The notes: generated from the sequence alone by a model not told the origin. Positions 31,170-45,876 are shown, numbered from the stretch's first letter. The stretch: 64,000 bases of DNA from Lysobacter sp. yr284 (GCF_900107375.1 NZ_FNPT01000011.1:105420-169419); one strand, 5' to 3'. Made by a program: numbers and translations.

Positions 31170-33644
31170 ATGTCCGCCCTCATCGATCCCGCGCACCACG
31201 ACCTCGTCCCCGCCCACCCCAACGCGCGCAAGCCCGAGGGCGAGGACGCGCCGCTGCCGGCGCGCCACGGCGCCGCCCTGGCCGAGCGCCTACAGCGCCG
31301 CTACCGCAGCCGCATCACCGGGCACTTCACGATTCCGGGCCGCGAAGGCCGCTACGCGCCGCTGCCCGACGACCTGCCCGAACCGCTCAAGCAGGCGCTG
31401 CGCGCGCGCGGGATCGACCGGCTCTACAGCCACCAGGCGCAAGCCTGGCAGGCGGCGCAGGCCGGCGAGCACGTCGCCGTGGTCACCCCCACCGCTTCGG
31501 GCAAGTCGCTGTGCTACACCCTGCCGGTGGTCAGCGCGGCGATGACCTGCGGGGCCAAGGCGCTGTACCTGTTCCCGACCAAGGCGCTGGCCCAGGACCA
31601 GGTGGCCGAGCTGCTGGAGCTCAACCGCGCCGGCGACCTGGGCGTGAAAGCCTTCACCTTCGACGGCGACACCCCCGGCGATGCGCGCCAGGCGATCCGC
31701 CTGCACGGCGACATCGTCGTGTCCAACCCGGACATGCTGCACCAGGCGATCCTGCCGCATCACACCAAGTGGGCGCAGTTCTTCGAGAACCTGCGCTATG
31801 TGGTGATCGACGAGGTCCACACCTACCGCGGCGTGTTCGGCAGCCACGTCGCCGGGGTGCTGCGCCGGCTCAAGCGCATCTGCGCGTTCTACGGCGTGCG
31901 CCCGCAGTTCATCCTGTGCTCGGCCACCATCGGCAACCCGCAGGCGCACGCCGAGGCGCTGATCGAGCAACCCGTGCGCGCGATCCTCGACTCCGGCGCG
32001 CCGACCGGCGACAAACACGTGCTGCTGTGGAACCCGCCGGTGATCAACGCCGATCTCGGCCTGCGCGCCTCGGCGCGTTCGCAGAGCAACCGCATCGCCC
32101 GCATCGCGATCAAGGCCGGGCTCAAGACCCTGGTGTTCGCGCAGACGCGCCTGATGGTCGAGGTGCTGACCAAGTACCTCAAGGACGTATTCGATTCCGA
32201 CCCGCGCAAGCCCGCGCGCATCCGCGCCTACCGCGGCGGCTATCTGCCCACGGAGCGGCGCGAGGCCGAGCGGGCGATGCGCGACGGCCGCATCGACGGC
32301 ATCGTCGCGACCTCGGCGCTGGAGCTGGGCGTGGACATCGGCAGCCTCGACGTGGTCGTGCTCAACGGCTATCCCGGCTCGGTCGCCGCGACCTGGCAGC
32401 GCTTCGGCCGCGCCGGCCGCCGCCAGCAGCCCTCGCTGGGGGTGATGGTCGCCAGCTCACAGCCGCTGGACCAGTACGTCGTGCGCCATCCGGACTTCTT
32501 CGCCGACGCTTCGCCCGAACACGCGCGCATCGCCCCCGACCAGCCGCTGATCCTGTTCGACCACATCCGCTGCGCCGCGTTCGAGCTGCCGTTCCAGCAG
32601 GGCGAGCCGTTCGGTCCGGTCGATCCGGAGGTGTTCCTGGAAGCGCTGGCCGAGACCGGCGTGGTCCACCGCGAGGGCGAGCGCTGGGAGTGGATCGCCG
32701 ACAGCTATCCGGCCAACGCGGTCAGCCTGCGCTCGGTCGCCGACGGCAACTTCGTCGTGGTCGACCGCAGCGACGGGCGCCAGGCCATCATCGCCGAGGT
32801 CGATTACTCGGCCGCGGCGCTGACCCTGTACGAAGGCGCGATCCACATGATCCAGTCGGTGCCGTACCAGGTCGAGCGGCTGGACTGGGACGGCCGCAAG
32901 GCCTACGTCACCCGCACCCACGTCGACTACTACACCGACTCGATCGACTACACCAAGCTCAAGGTGCTCGAACGCTTCGACGGCGGCGACGCCGGCCGCG
33001 GCGACAGCCACCACGGCGAAGTGCACGTGGTCCGGCGCGTGGCCGGCTACAAGAAGATCCGCTATTACACCCACGAAAGCATCGGCTACGGCCCGGTCAA
33101 CCTGCCCGATCAGGAGCTGCACACCACCGCGCTGTGGTGGCAGCTGCCGCAAGGCGTGCTGCTGTCGCGCTTCGACTCGCGCCAGGACGCGCTCGACGGT
33201 TTCCTCGGCGCCGCGCACGCGCTGCACATCGTCGCCACGGTGGCGGTGATGGCCGACGCGCGCGACCTGCAGAAGTCGGTCGGCAACGGCGACGGCGCCT
33301 GGTTCGCGACCCAGGACAAGGACGGGCGCGGGCAGATCCGCGCGGGCGACGGCGGCGGCGAAGGCGGCGCGGCGCTGGCGCTGGTCGGCGAAGTGCAGCA
33401 GTTCGTGCCGACGGTGTACCTGTACGACAATTTCCCCGGCGGCGTCGGCCTGAGCGAACCGCTGTGGCTGCGCCAGGCCGAGCTGGTGACGCGGGCGCGC
33501 GAACTGGTGCAAGGCTGCGACTGCCGCGCCGGCTGCCCGGCCTGCGTCGGCCCGATCCTGGCCAGCGACGAGGACGGCGTCGGCGCCACGCCGCGCACGC
33601 TGGCCTTGCAGGTGCTGCGCCTGCTCGAGGACGCCGAGGCATGA
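31170..33644 (+). CDS. mrfA: MrfA/YprA-type DEAD/DEAH helicase with C-terminal four-Cys domain
   Basis: An 824-residue superfamily 2 helicase of the Hrq1/MrfA group. Motif I TPTASGKS is at 106-113; LYLFPTKALAQDQ is Ia; VVIDEVHTYRG is II; LCSATIGNP is III; VATSALELGVDIGSLD is V; and WQRFGRAGRR is VI. The C-terminal DUF1998-type region ends with GCDCRAGCPACVGP, four cysteines expected to bind zinc or iron-sulfur. In Bacillus subtilis, MrfA with MrfB repairs mitomycin C adducts; here the same two families are fused by an ATGA overlap. The start at 31170 follows a region without codon bias. Symbol given by family and synteny. Confidence 0.9.
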   Translation: MSALIDPAHHDLVPAHPNARKPEGEDAPLPARHGAALAERLQRRYRSRITGHFTIPGREGRYAPLPDDLPEPLKQALRARGIDRLYSHQAQAWQAAQAGEHVAVVTPTASGKSLCYTLPVVSAAMTCGAKALYLFPTKALAQDQVAELLELNRAGDLGVKAFTFDGDTPGDARQAIRLHGDIVVSNPDMLHQAILPHHTKWAQFFENLRYVVIDEVHTYRGVFGSHVAGVLRRLKRICAFYGVRPQFILCSATIGNPQAHAEALIEQPVRAILDSGAPTGDKHVLLWNPPVINADLGLRASARSQSNRIARIAIKAGLKTLVFAQTRLMVEVLTKYLKDVFDSDPRKPARIRAYRGGYLPTERREAERAMRDGRIDGIVATSALELGVDIGSLDVVVLNGYPGSVAATWQRFGRAGRRQQPSLGVMVASSQPLDQYVVRHPDFFADASPEHARIAPDQPLILFDHIRCAAFELPFQQGEPFGPVDPEVFLEALAETGVVHREGERWEWIADSYPANAVSLRSVADGNFVVVDRSDGRQAIIAEVDYSAAALTLYEGAIHMIQSVPYQVERLDWDGRKAYVTRTHVDYYTDSIDYTKLKVLERFDGGDAGRGDSHHGEVHVVRRVAGYKKIRYYTHESIGYGPVNLPDQELHTTALWWQLPQGVLLSRFDSRQDALDGFLGAAHALHIVATVAVMADARDLQKSVGNGDGAWFATQDKDGRGQIRAGDGGGEGGAALALVGEVQQFVPTVYLYDNFPGGVGLSEPLWLRQAELVTRARELVQGCDCRAGCPACVGPILASDEDGVGATPRTLALQVLRLLEDAEA

Positions 33645-34843
33645 GCCTGGACCTGGCCAGGCTGCGCGCGCTGCAACGGCAAGCCGGGCGCAGCGATGCG
33701 CCGGCCCGGGACGATCCGGCGGCGGGACGCGACGCGGGCGCGGCGATTGCCGACCGGCGCCGCGCCTATCCAGCCGCGGCCGCGACGACGACGGCTGTCG
33801 CGCCGACGGCGATCGCGCCGGCCATCGTCGTCGGCGCCGTCTCGCCGGCGACAGGCCCAGCCAACGCTGCGGCCGACGCCGCCTCCAGCGTCCTCGGCGC
33901 CGACGGCGTTTTCGGCCCCGACGGCCTCGTACCGAGCCGCCCGCAACGCACCGACCTCGACGCGCTGCGCCGCCTGATCGCATTGCGCGAACGCAAGCCG
34001 GCGAATCCGGGCGCGTCGAACGCGGCCGCGGCCGGCGCCGCACAGACGCTCGAACGCAATCCGGCGGCGCGGCCGCGCGCGACCGCACGCGACGCCGCGC
34101 CCGCGCACGGCCTGGGCGCGGTGACGGCCGACCGCAGCCTGCCCGGCGAAGAAATCGCCCCCGGCCTGCACTTGATCCAGTCCCACCTGCCCCTGCCCGG
34201 CCCGCGCGAGGCGCTGTCGCTGGCCTTCGCCAAGCGTCCCGACGACCGCCTCGACCCGCGCCGGCTGCTGTTCTTCGACACCGAGACCACCGGCCTGGCC
34301 GGCGGCACCGGCACCCGCGCCTTCATGATCGGCGCGGCCGACTGGCACGACGATCCCGTGCTCGGCGACGGCCTGCGCATCCGCCAGCTGATGATCTCCA
34401 CGCTCTCGGCCGAAGCCGCGATGTTGCGCGAGTTCGCGCGCTGGCTGGCGCCGGACACGGTGCTGTCGAGCTACAACGGCCGCTGCTACGACGCCCCGCT
34501 GCTCAACACCCGCTATCGCCTGGCGCGCATCGCCAATCCGCTGAGCGGGCTGGATCACGTCGACCTGTTGTTCCCGGCGCGGCGGCTGTACCGCGGCGTG
34601 TGGGAGAACTGCAAGCTCGCGACCCTGGAACGCGAACTGCTGCGGATCCTGCGCGAGGACGACCTGCCCGGTTCGCAAGCGCCAGCGGCGTGGCTGCAGT
34701 TCCTGCGCGGCGGCTCGTCCGCGCTGCTGCGGCGGGTGGCCGCGCACAACCACCAGGACGTGGTCACCCTGGCCGAACTGATGCAGCGGCTGGTGCAGGC
34801 GTATGCGCAGGCGCAAGCCGAAACGGCGCTGCCCGAATCCTGA
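33641..34843 (+). CDS. mrfB: MrfB/YprB-type DEDDh exonuclease
   Basis: A 400-residue protein whose ATG overlaps the mrfA stop (ATGA). Residues 20-160 are low-complexity Ala/Pro/Arg, probably disordered. From 165 the RNase H-like nuclease begins. LLFFDTETTGLAGGTGTRAFMIG (first D and E at 213 and 215), LSSYNGRCYDAPLLNTRY (middle D) and RRVAAHNHQDVVTLAELM (H and final D) form the DEDDh catalytic set. YprB/MrfB of Firmicutes also has TPR repeats at its C-terminus; those are absent here. It would degrade DNA opened by MrfA during adduct repair, by analogy. Confidence 0.9.
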   Translation: MSLDLARLRALQRQAGRSDAPARDDPAAGRDAGAAIADRRRAYPAAAATTTAVAPTAIAPAIVVGAVSPATGPANAAADAASSVLGADGVFGPDGLVPSRPQRTDLDALRRLIALRERKPANPGASNAAAAGAAQTLERNPAARPRATARDAAPAHGLGAVTADRSLPGEEIAPGLHLIQSHLPLPGPREALSLAFAKRPDDRLDPRRLLFFDTETTGLAGGTGTRAFMIGAADWHDDPVLGDGLRIRQLMISTLSAEAAMLREFARWLAPDTVLSSYNGRCYDAPLLNTRYRLARIANPLSGLDHVDLLFPARRLYRGVWENCKLATLERELLRILREDDLPGSQAPAAWLQFLRGGSSALLRRVAAHNHQDVVTLAELMQRLVQAYAQAQAETALPES

Positions 34844-34861
34844 GCCCGCGCGTTGCGCTGT

Positions 34862-34939
34862 CGTGGGAGGGACTTCAGTCGCGACGCTTTTCGATCGCGG
34901 CGGAAACGAAAGCCTCGGCACTGAAGCCTCTCCCGCACG
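34862..34939. repeat. degenerate repeat pair after mrfB
   Basis: GTGGGAGGGACTTCAGTCGC faces a diverged partner containing CTGAAGCCTCTCCCGCAC. It is the same family as the other GGGCCTTCAGGCCC pairs, but with several uncompensated differences. Confidence 0.65.
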
Positions 34940-35172
34940 GCCCGACCGAGACGCCGACCGCGCGGTAAACAATCGATACACGAGTATTCATCGCGCTTGT
35001 ATAGACTCGCCCTGCCTCGCAGCGACGGCACGGTCGCGACGCATCGCGGCAACGCGCCAGACATGGCCTTCGCCGCCGCGCCGTTGCCGCGATGCCGGCC
35101 TTCATGCGCCGCACACGCCGCCGGCCCCAGGCTCGCGGCACTCCCGTCCATGCTTCACGCAGGAGCCTCGCC

Positions 35173-35475
35173 ATGTCCTCTCCGATCTCCCTCCGCCTTG
35201 CGCTGCCGGTCGCCGCGCTGGGCCTGATCCTGTCCGCCTGCGCCACCCCGATCCCGCCGACCAACGTCAGCCCGACCTGCAACGCCGAGGCCGCGCGCTG
35301 GGCCATCGGCCGCTCGCCCGACGCCGCCACGGTCGACCGCATCCGCACCGAGACCCACAGCCGCGACGTGCGCGTGCTGACCCCGGGTTCGGCCGCGACC
35401 ATGGACTACCGCCAGGACCGCATCAACGTCGACGTCAACGACCGCGGCGCGATCACCGGCCTGCGCTGCGGCTGA
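35173..35475 (+). CDS. I78-type peptidase inhibitor lipoprotein
   Basis: A 100-residue lipoprotein. The signal LPVAALGLILSAC ends in a lipobox. The mature domain CNAEAARWAIGRSPDAATVDRIRTETHSRDVRVLTPGSAATMDYRQDRINVDVNDRGAITGLRCG is the I78 inhibitor pattern: an early CNA helix, R-x-L-x-PG, D-Y-R-x-DR-x-N-V-x-D, and a terminal Cys, a disulfide partner of the first. I78 members inhibit serine peptidases such as subtilisins. AGGAG eight bases upstream sets the start. A paralog lies 430 bp downstream. An AT-richer stretch at 34975-35010 with TTGTATAGACT could hold its promoter. Confidence 0.9.
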   Translation: MSSPISLRLALPVAALGLILSACATPIPPTNVSPTCNAEAARWAIGRSPDAATVDRIRTETHSRDVRVLTPGSAATMDYRQDRINVDVNDRGAITGLRCG

Positions 35476-35526
35476 GCCGCGCCCGCAAAAATCGCGGCTC
35501 GTCGCCCAAGACTTCGAGCCCACGGT

Positions 35527-35596
35527 GGGAGGGCCTCAGGGCCCGCTGCGTTTCGTCTCGCTCTAATCGAAACGCAGCGGGCCCTGAGGCCCTCCC
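35527..35596. repeat. perfect 29-bp stem hairpin, copy 1
   Basis: Left arm 35527-35555 and right arm 35568-35596 are exact reverse complements (29 bp), with loop TCTCGCTCTAAT. The loop-proximal stem is GCTGCGTTTCG. It is related to the GGGAGGGCCT repeat family but with a CAGGGCCC core. Confidence 0.93.
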
Positions 35597-35705
35597 GCGG
35601 CGGCGCCTGACGCTGCTGTTACACAAGATCGCAAACCGGCGCTCGCCATCTGAGGCATCGGCCCGCAAGCCACGATCGCCTTCGATGGCGCAAACCCGCG
35701 GAGGA

Positions 35706-35775
35706 GGCAGGGCCTTGGGACCGGCTGCGTTTCGTCTCGCTCTAATCGAAACGCAGCCGGTCCCAAGGCCCTGCC
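35706..35775. repeat. perfect 29-bp stem hairpin, copy 2
   Basis: Left arm 35706-35734 and right arm 35747-35775 are exact reverse complements, with the same 12-base loop TCTCGCTCTAAT and loop-proximal stem as copy 1. The distal stem differs at five positions (3, 11, 12, 15, 18), each compensated in the other arm. Confidence 0.93.
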
Positions 35776-35907
35776 CGGCCAATCCACCGCGCTGTGCGCG
35801 CAGTCGCGGATCGGCCAACGCGACTTGATGCGTTAACTCGCGACACAGCCACCCTGGCGCAGGCTCGCCTGATCGCGCGCCCCGCGCGCCTCGCGAAGGA
35901 GTCCGCC

Positions 35908-36312
35908 ATGTCCGCACCGACCGTCGCCGCCCGCCGCATTCTTCCCGCCCTGTGCCTGGCCGCCGCACTGCCGCTGGCGATGAGCGCCTGCGCCGGCGCG
36001 CGCCCGGCCGCCGAGATGCCCAGCTCCGCCGAACAATCCGCCGCCGCCGGCCAGACACCCGCCGAACCCGCCGCGCCGGCCCAGCCCGCGCCGCTGCCGC
36101 CGCGTCCGAGCTGCAACGCCGAGGCCGCCAAGGCCGGCGCGATCGGCAAGCACGCCGACGCCGCCACGGTCGAACGCGCCCGCACCGCGGCCGGCGGCCG
36201 CACCGTGCGTGTGCTCAAGCCCGGGCAGGCGATCACCAAGGAATACCTCGACGGCCGCGTCAACGTGCGCGTGGACGAGAGCAACGTCGTCGTCGATGTC
36301 GGCTGCGGCTGA
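35908..36312 (+). CDS. I78-type peptidase inhibitor lipoprotein, paralog
   Basis: A 134-residue lipoprotein, signal ALCLAAALPLAMSAC, with a 45-residue Ala/Pro/Gln spacer before the inhibitor domain. The domain (CNAEAAKAGAIGKHADAATVERARTAAGGRTVRVLKPGQAITKEYLDGRVNVRVDESNVVVDVGCG) aligns end to end with the neighbour at 35173, including CNAEAA, DAATV, RVL-PG, and the final Cys-Gly. The longer linker may let it reach further from the membrane. AAGGAG precedes the ATG. The tandem arrangement suggests duplication followed by divergence of the N-terminal linker. Confidence 0.9.
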   Translation: MSAPTVAARRILPALCLAAALPLAMSACAGARPAAEMPSSAEQSAAAGQTPAEPAAPAQPAPLPPRPSCNAEAAKAGAIGKHADAATVERARTAAGGRTVRVLKPGQAITKEYLDGRVNVRVDESNVVVDVGCG

Positions 36313-36424
36313 GCGTCCGCCGCGTCGGGGCGCCGCCGCTGCGGCCACAAGCGAAGCGCCGCGTCCGCTCATGTCGAATCGCGGGCCACTCGCCTAAACT
36401 CGCGGCTTTCCCGGGAGCCTCGCC

Positions 36425-36868
36425 ATGCGCCGCAATCTGTGGCCGATCGCCGTTATCGCCTTGATCGGCCTGTGGGCCTGGAACCAGTTCGGCCACCGCC
36501 CGAGCGCGGACGTGTCCGGCCCGGTCGCGGTGGCCGACGGCGCCCGCACCGCGCCGTCCGCGCGCGGCGAGTCCGCCTACCCCGCCTTCCTGCCCGCCGA
36601 AGCCCACGACGTGCTGCGCCGGATCGCCGCCGGCGGCCCGTTCGAGCATCGCCAGGACGGCAGCACCTTCCAGAACCGCGAGCGCCGGCTGCCGCCGCAA
36701 CCGCGCGGCTATTACCGCGAGTACACCGTGGAGACGCCCGGCTCCGGCGATCGCGGCGCGCGCCGCATCGTCACCGGCGGCGATCCGCCGTCGCAGTACT
36801 ACTACAGCGACGATCACTACCGCAGCTTCCGCCGCTTCGAAGCCCCCGCCCAAGGAGCCGCGCGATGA
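36425..36868 (+). CDS. secreted barnase/RNase Sa-type ribonuclease
   Basis: A 147-residue guanyl-preferring RNase of the barnase/N1/T1 fold. Residues 1-22 are a signal peptide or anchor (RRNLWPIAVIALIGLWAW). The catalytic domain has FEHRQDGSTFQNRERRLP, YYREYTVETPG (Glu 99 as general base), RRIVTGGDPPSQYYYSDDHYRSF (Arg 114, His 131). These are the three catalytic residues of the family. GGGAG precedes the start. Its stop overlaps the barstar ATG, so toxin and inhibitor are made together. It is probably exported, with barstar protecting the cytoplasm. Confidence 0.93.
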   Translation: MRRNLWPIAVIALIGLWAWNQFGHRPSADVSGPVAVADGARTAPSARGESAYPAFLPAEAHDVLRRIAAGGPFEHRQDGSTFQNRERRLPPQPRGYYREYTVETPGSGDRGARRIVTGGDPPSQYYYSDDHYRSFRRFEAPAQGAAR

Positions 36869-37302
36869 GCGCCACCGACCCGCGCGAACTGCTCGCCGAT
36901 CCGGCCCAGGCCGGCGCCTACTTCATCGACGCGCGCGACGGCCAGGCGCTGGCCGACGCCGCGACCGAGCTGGGCTTCGCGCTGGCGCGGGTCGACTTCG
37001 CCGGCTGCCGCGACAAGGACGACGCCCTCGCCCGCATCGCCGCGGGCCTGCGTTTTCCGGCGTGGTTCGGCGGCAACTGGGATGCGCTCGACGACAGCGT
37101 CAACGACCTGTCGTGGTGGCCGGCGCCGGGCTACCTGCTGCTGATCGAGCGCGCCGGCGCCTGGCAGGCCGCCCATGCCGACGACGCGGCGACCCTGGTC
37201 GAGATCCTCGGCGACGCCGCGCAGGACTGGGCCAAGACGCGGGTGCCGTTCTGGGCGCTGCTGCCGCTGCCGGAAGCGGAACTGGCGCAGATGGCGCCGT
37301 AG
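36865..37302 (+). CDS. barstar-family RNase inhibitor
   Basis: A 145-residue barstar-like protein, cytoplasmic with no signal. AYFIDARDGQALADAATELGFALARVDFAGCRDKDDALARIAAGLRFPAWFGGNWDALDDSVNDLSWWPAPGYLLLIERA contains the barstar core: the short strand plus a helix, and the FPxWFGxNWDAL(D)DSxxDL motif whose Asp plugs the RNase active site. About 50 residues longer than classical barstar (89), with an extra C-terminal helix and WALLPLPEAEL. Translationally coupled to the upstream RNase (ATGA). Its role as cognate immunity protein follows from the pairing. Confidence 0.93.
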   Translation: MSATDPRELLADPAQAGAYFIDARDGQALADAATELGFALARVDFAGCRDKDDALARIAAGLRFPAWFGGNWDALDDSVNDLSWWPAPGYLLLIERAGAWQAAHADDAATLVEILGDAAQDWAKTRVPFWALLPLPEAELAQMAP

Positions 37303-37330
37303 CCCGGAGTTGCGCGGGGAGCTGAGCGGA

Positions 37331-37465
37331 AGGCGTCGGGGCTCAAGCCCCTCCCACAAGTGCCGAAAAGCGACGCGGCATCGGCCGGCCCCGCAAGCGC
37401 GAGGGCCCGGCCACCGCTACGGCCCGGCGCTGCGCTCTGGCGGGAGGGCCTTCAGGCCCGACGCG
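37331..37465. repeat. two single copies of the GGGCCTTCAGGCCC repeat
   Basis: One copy (GGCGTCGGGGCTCAAGCCCC, 37331-37359) and one in reverse orientation (CGGGAGGGCCTTCAGGCCCG, 37439-37465) lie about 80 bp apart between the barstar stop and the convergent lipoprotein stop. The first is diverged in its core. Confidence 0.7.
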
Positions 37466-37512
37466 CTTGTTCCGGATCGCCGCGACAACAACGAACGCGA
37501 CGCCCCGAACGC

Positions 37513-37749
37513 TCAGCGCTCGTCGTCCTTCTTCTTGAAGTCGACCTTCTCGCCGCCGCCGTCGGACTTCCACTCCGTCTGCACCTTGCGCTCGCACCAC
37601 GTCGGCGGCGTCTCGCCGGGGCGCAGCGGGCCGCTGGCGCATTCGGGCCGGGCGTCGACCGCGGCGTTGGTATCGCGATACGACACCCCGCCGCAGGCGC
37701 TCAGCGCGGCGGCGAGGACGGCAACGGCCAAGGCGGGCACGATCTGCAT
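37513..37749 (-). CDS. small lipoprotein
   Basis: A 78-residue predicted lipoprotein. The signal ALAVAVLAAALSACGG ends in a clear lipobox. The mature part (VSYRDTNAAVDARPECASGPLRPGETPPTWCERKVQTEWKSDGGGEKVDFKKKDDER) has two cysteines that may pair and a very acidic/basic, Lys-rich tail. AGGAG before the ATG at 37749 fixes the start. No family recognised; such short lipoproteins are common in this group. It follows the MFS gene by 89 bp on the same strand. Confidence 0.82.
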   Translation of the reverse strand: MQIVPALAVAVLAAALSACGGVSYRDTNAAVDARPECASGPLRPGETPPTWCERKVQTEWKSDGGGEKVDFKKKDDER

Positions 37750-37838
37750 CGGGGTTTCTCCTGGAGGACCGAACGCGACGATGCCGCCGCGCGCCGCCGG
37801 CCGGCCTGTGCCATCGGTCAGGTGGGGAGCGGCGCGGT

Positions 37839-39122
37839 TCAGGCGGCCGCCTCGGCGGTGCCGGCCACGGCGGGCGGCTCGGCCGACGCCGGCGGCACCC
37901 GCGCATAGCGCCAGGCGATCAACCAGCCCAGCGCCAGCAGGCCGGCGGCGATGAACCACGGCACGCCCGGCAGGTGCACCGGCGCGTGCGGGCCGATGAA
38001 GTAGCCGAAGCTGCCGGCGTACAGCCCCGGCCCGACCACCCCGGCCAGCGCGATCAGGCTCATCAGCGCGCCCTGGATGCGGCCCTGCGCGTCGGCGTCG
38101 ACCTGGCGGGTCAGCAGCGCCTGGGTCGCCGGCGTGGCTATCGCCCACAGCGCGCTGATCGGCAGGCCGAGCAGGAACAGCCAGCCGTGGTCGGCCAAGC
38201 CGTAGATCACGAAGCCGACCACGCCGCAGGCCAGGCCCAGCAGCAGGGTGCGGCGTTCGCCCAGGCGCGCCACCGCGCGTCCGATCAGGGCGACGTTGAC
38301 GACGACGTTGAACACGCCCACCACCAGCAGCGTCCAGCCGACCTCGCGCAGGCCCCAGTGGTACTGGTAGTCGGCGAACAGCACGAAGATGCTCGGATAG
38401 ACGTAGTGGGCAACGTTGGCGACGAACACCACCGCGGCCAGGCCGAACACCTGCGGATAGCGCTTGAGCAGCAGCAGCGAGCCGAACGGATTGGCGTGCG
38501 CCCAGTCCAAGCGCGCGCTGCGCCGCTGCGGCGGCAGCGATTCGGGCAGCACGAACAGGCCGTAGAAGAAATTCAGCAGCGCCAGCCCCGCGGCGAACCA
38601 GAACGGCAGGCGCAGGTCGACCTCGCCCAGGTAGGCGCCGATCAGCGGCCCGATCACGAAGCCCACGCCGAACGCCGCGCCGATCATGCCGAAGCTCTTG
38701 GCGCGCTGTTCCGGCGCGGTGATGTCGGCGATGTACGCGTTGGCGGTGGTGAAGCTGGCCGCGGTGATGCCGGAGATGATCCGCCCGATCAGCAGCAGCG
38801 GCAGGCTGTTGGCGAGCGCCATCAGCAGGAAGTCCAGGCCCAGCCCCAGGCACGACAGCAGGATCACCGGGCGCCGGCCGTAGCGGTCCGACAGGCTGCC
38901 CTGGATCGGCGAGGCCAGGAACTGCACCAGCGCGAACACGGTGCCGAACAGGCCGACCCAATACGCCGCGCGCGCAGTGTCGCCGTCGACGAACTTCTCG
39001 ATCAGGTGCGGCAGCACCGGAATGATCAGGCCGAACGACAGCACGTCGATCAGCACGGTGACGAAGATGAAGACGAGCGCAGCGCGGCGCGCGCCCGGTG
39101 CGGGAGCGGAAGCGGAGGTCAT
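37839..39122 (-). CDS. MFS transporter, TetA-like 12-TM exporter
   Basis: A 427-residue major facilitator with twelve predicted helices. The motif A loop is GSLSDRYGRRPVILLS after TM2. The motif C region in TM5 is GAAFGVGFVIGPLIGAYLG, the antiporter signature (GxxxGPxxGG-like). LIDVLSFGLIIPVLPHLIEKF opens TM1 as in TetA-type drug/H+ antiporters. A Lys/Arg-poor central loop follows TM6. It may export tetracycline-like compounds, another drug, or a metabolite; the substrate cannot be told. It is divergent from gltB across a 543-bp region. Confidence 0.88.
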   Translation of the reverse strand: MTSASAPAPGARRAALVFIFVTVLIDVLSFGLIIPVLPHLIEKFVDGDTARAAYWVGLFGTVFALVQFLASPIQGSLSDRYGRRPVILLSCLGLGLDFLLMALANSLPLLLIGRIISGITAASFTTANAYIADITAPEQRAKSFGMIGAAFGVGFVIGPLIGAYLGEVDLRLPFWFAAGLALLNFFYGLFVLPESLPPQRRSARLDWAHANPFGSLLLLKRYPQVFGLAAVVFVANVAHYVYPSIFVLFADYQYHWGLREVGWTLLVVGVFNVVVNVALIGRAVARLGERRTLLLGLACGVVGFVIYGLADHGWLFLLGLPISALWAIATPATQALLTRQVDADAQGRIQGALMSLIALAGVVGPGLYAGSFGYFIGPHAPVHLPGVPWFIAAGLLALGWLIAWRYARVPPASAEPPAVAGTAEAAA

Positions 39123-39665
39123 GGGGTTCGGCGGCCGGCCTGGAGACAGTGCGTGGGATGCTCGTCGCGCAGTTTAGCGCGCGGCCCTGGCGCGGCCATG
39201 GACGAATGTCATCGCGGGATGGTTTCTGACGTTACTAATGCCGTCACGAATCGACGATTTTTCCTTGACGATGAATTACTTACGAAATCGCTTGTGAGCG
39301 CGTGCGCTCACAAGCGCGACGCCGCGCAAATCTTGGAATTTCCGCGCCCGCAGACGAATTGCCGCATCGCACAATTTGTGCTTTAGTCGGGACACGCTCG
39401 GTTTCCAACGCTGCGGTGCGGACGAAAGTCTTCGCCAGCGGTGGACGGTCTCCGCGCGAAACGCCACCAGACTTTAGCGACGTCGCCAACGCGACGCGCG
39501 TTGCGGACCCCACAGGAAGCGAACTCCAGGACACAGCCGACGCCGGAACCCGACGCCATGCCGCGCAGCGCGCGGCAGCGTCCCGACCGAGGCAGGACGA
39601 GCCGACACAACGCGCTGCGGTAGCGAGCTAGCGATCCACGGAACACCTTTCGTCCCGGAGATGCG
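39123..39665. other. long gltB leader / intergenic region
   Basis: No gene is visible. The part from 39215 to 39390 is less GC-rich than its surroundings and contains TGACG-N10-CGTCA (39227-39246), a TTGACG at 39265, and the 13-bp inverted repeat described separately. The gltB promoter is expected here, about 280-400 bases upstream of the ATG. No -10 match was convincing, so I do not mark one. Confidence 0.55.
39289..39316. promoter_or_regulatory. 13-bp perfect inverted repeat in gltB upstream region
   Basis: CGCTTGTGAGCGC (39289-39301) and GCGCTCACAAGCG (39304-39316) are exact complements with only two bases between. As DNA it is a symmetric dimer-binding-like site; as RNA, a hairpin with a loop too small to be ideal. 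No T-run follows. Confidence 0.6.

Positions 39666-45876
<6,211 letters not shown>

Larger units (their letters stand above)
35476..35907. other. 432-bp spacer with two long hairpins
   Basis: Between the two I78 genes. It holds the two perfect hairpins described separately, 179 bp apart, and no coding pattern. The remainder is unremarkable GC-rich sequence. Confidence 0.6.
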
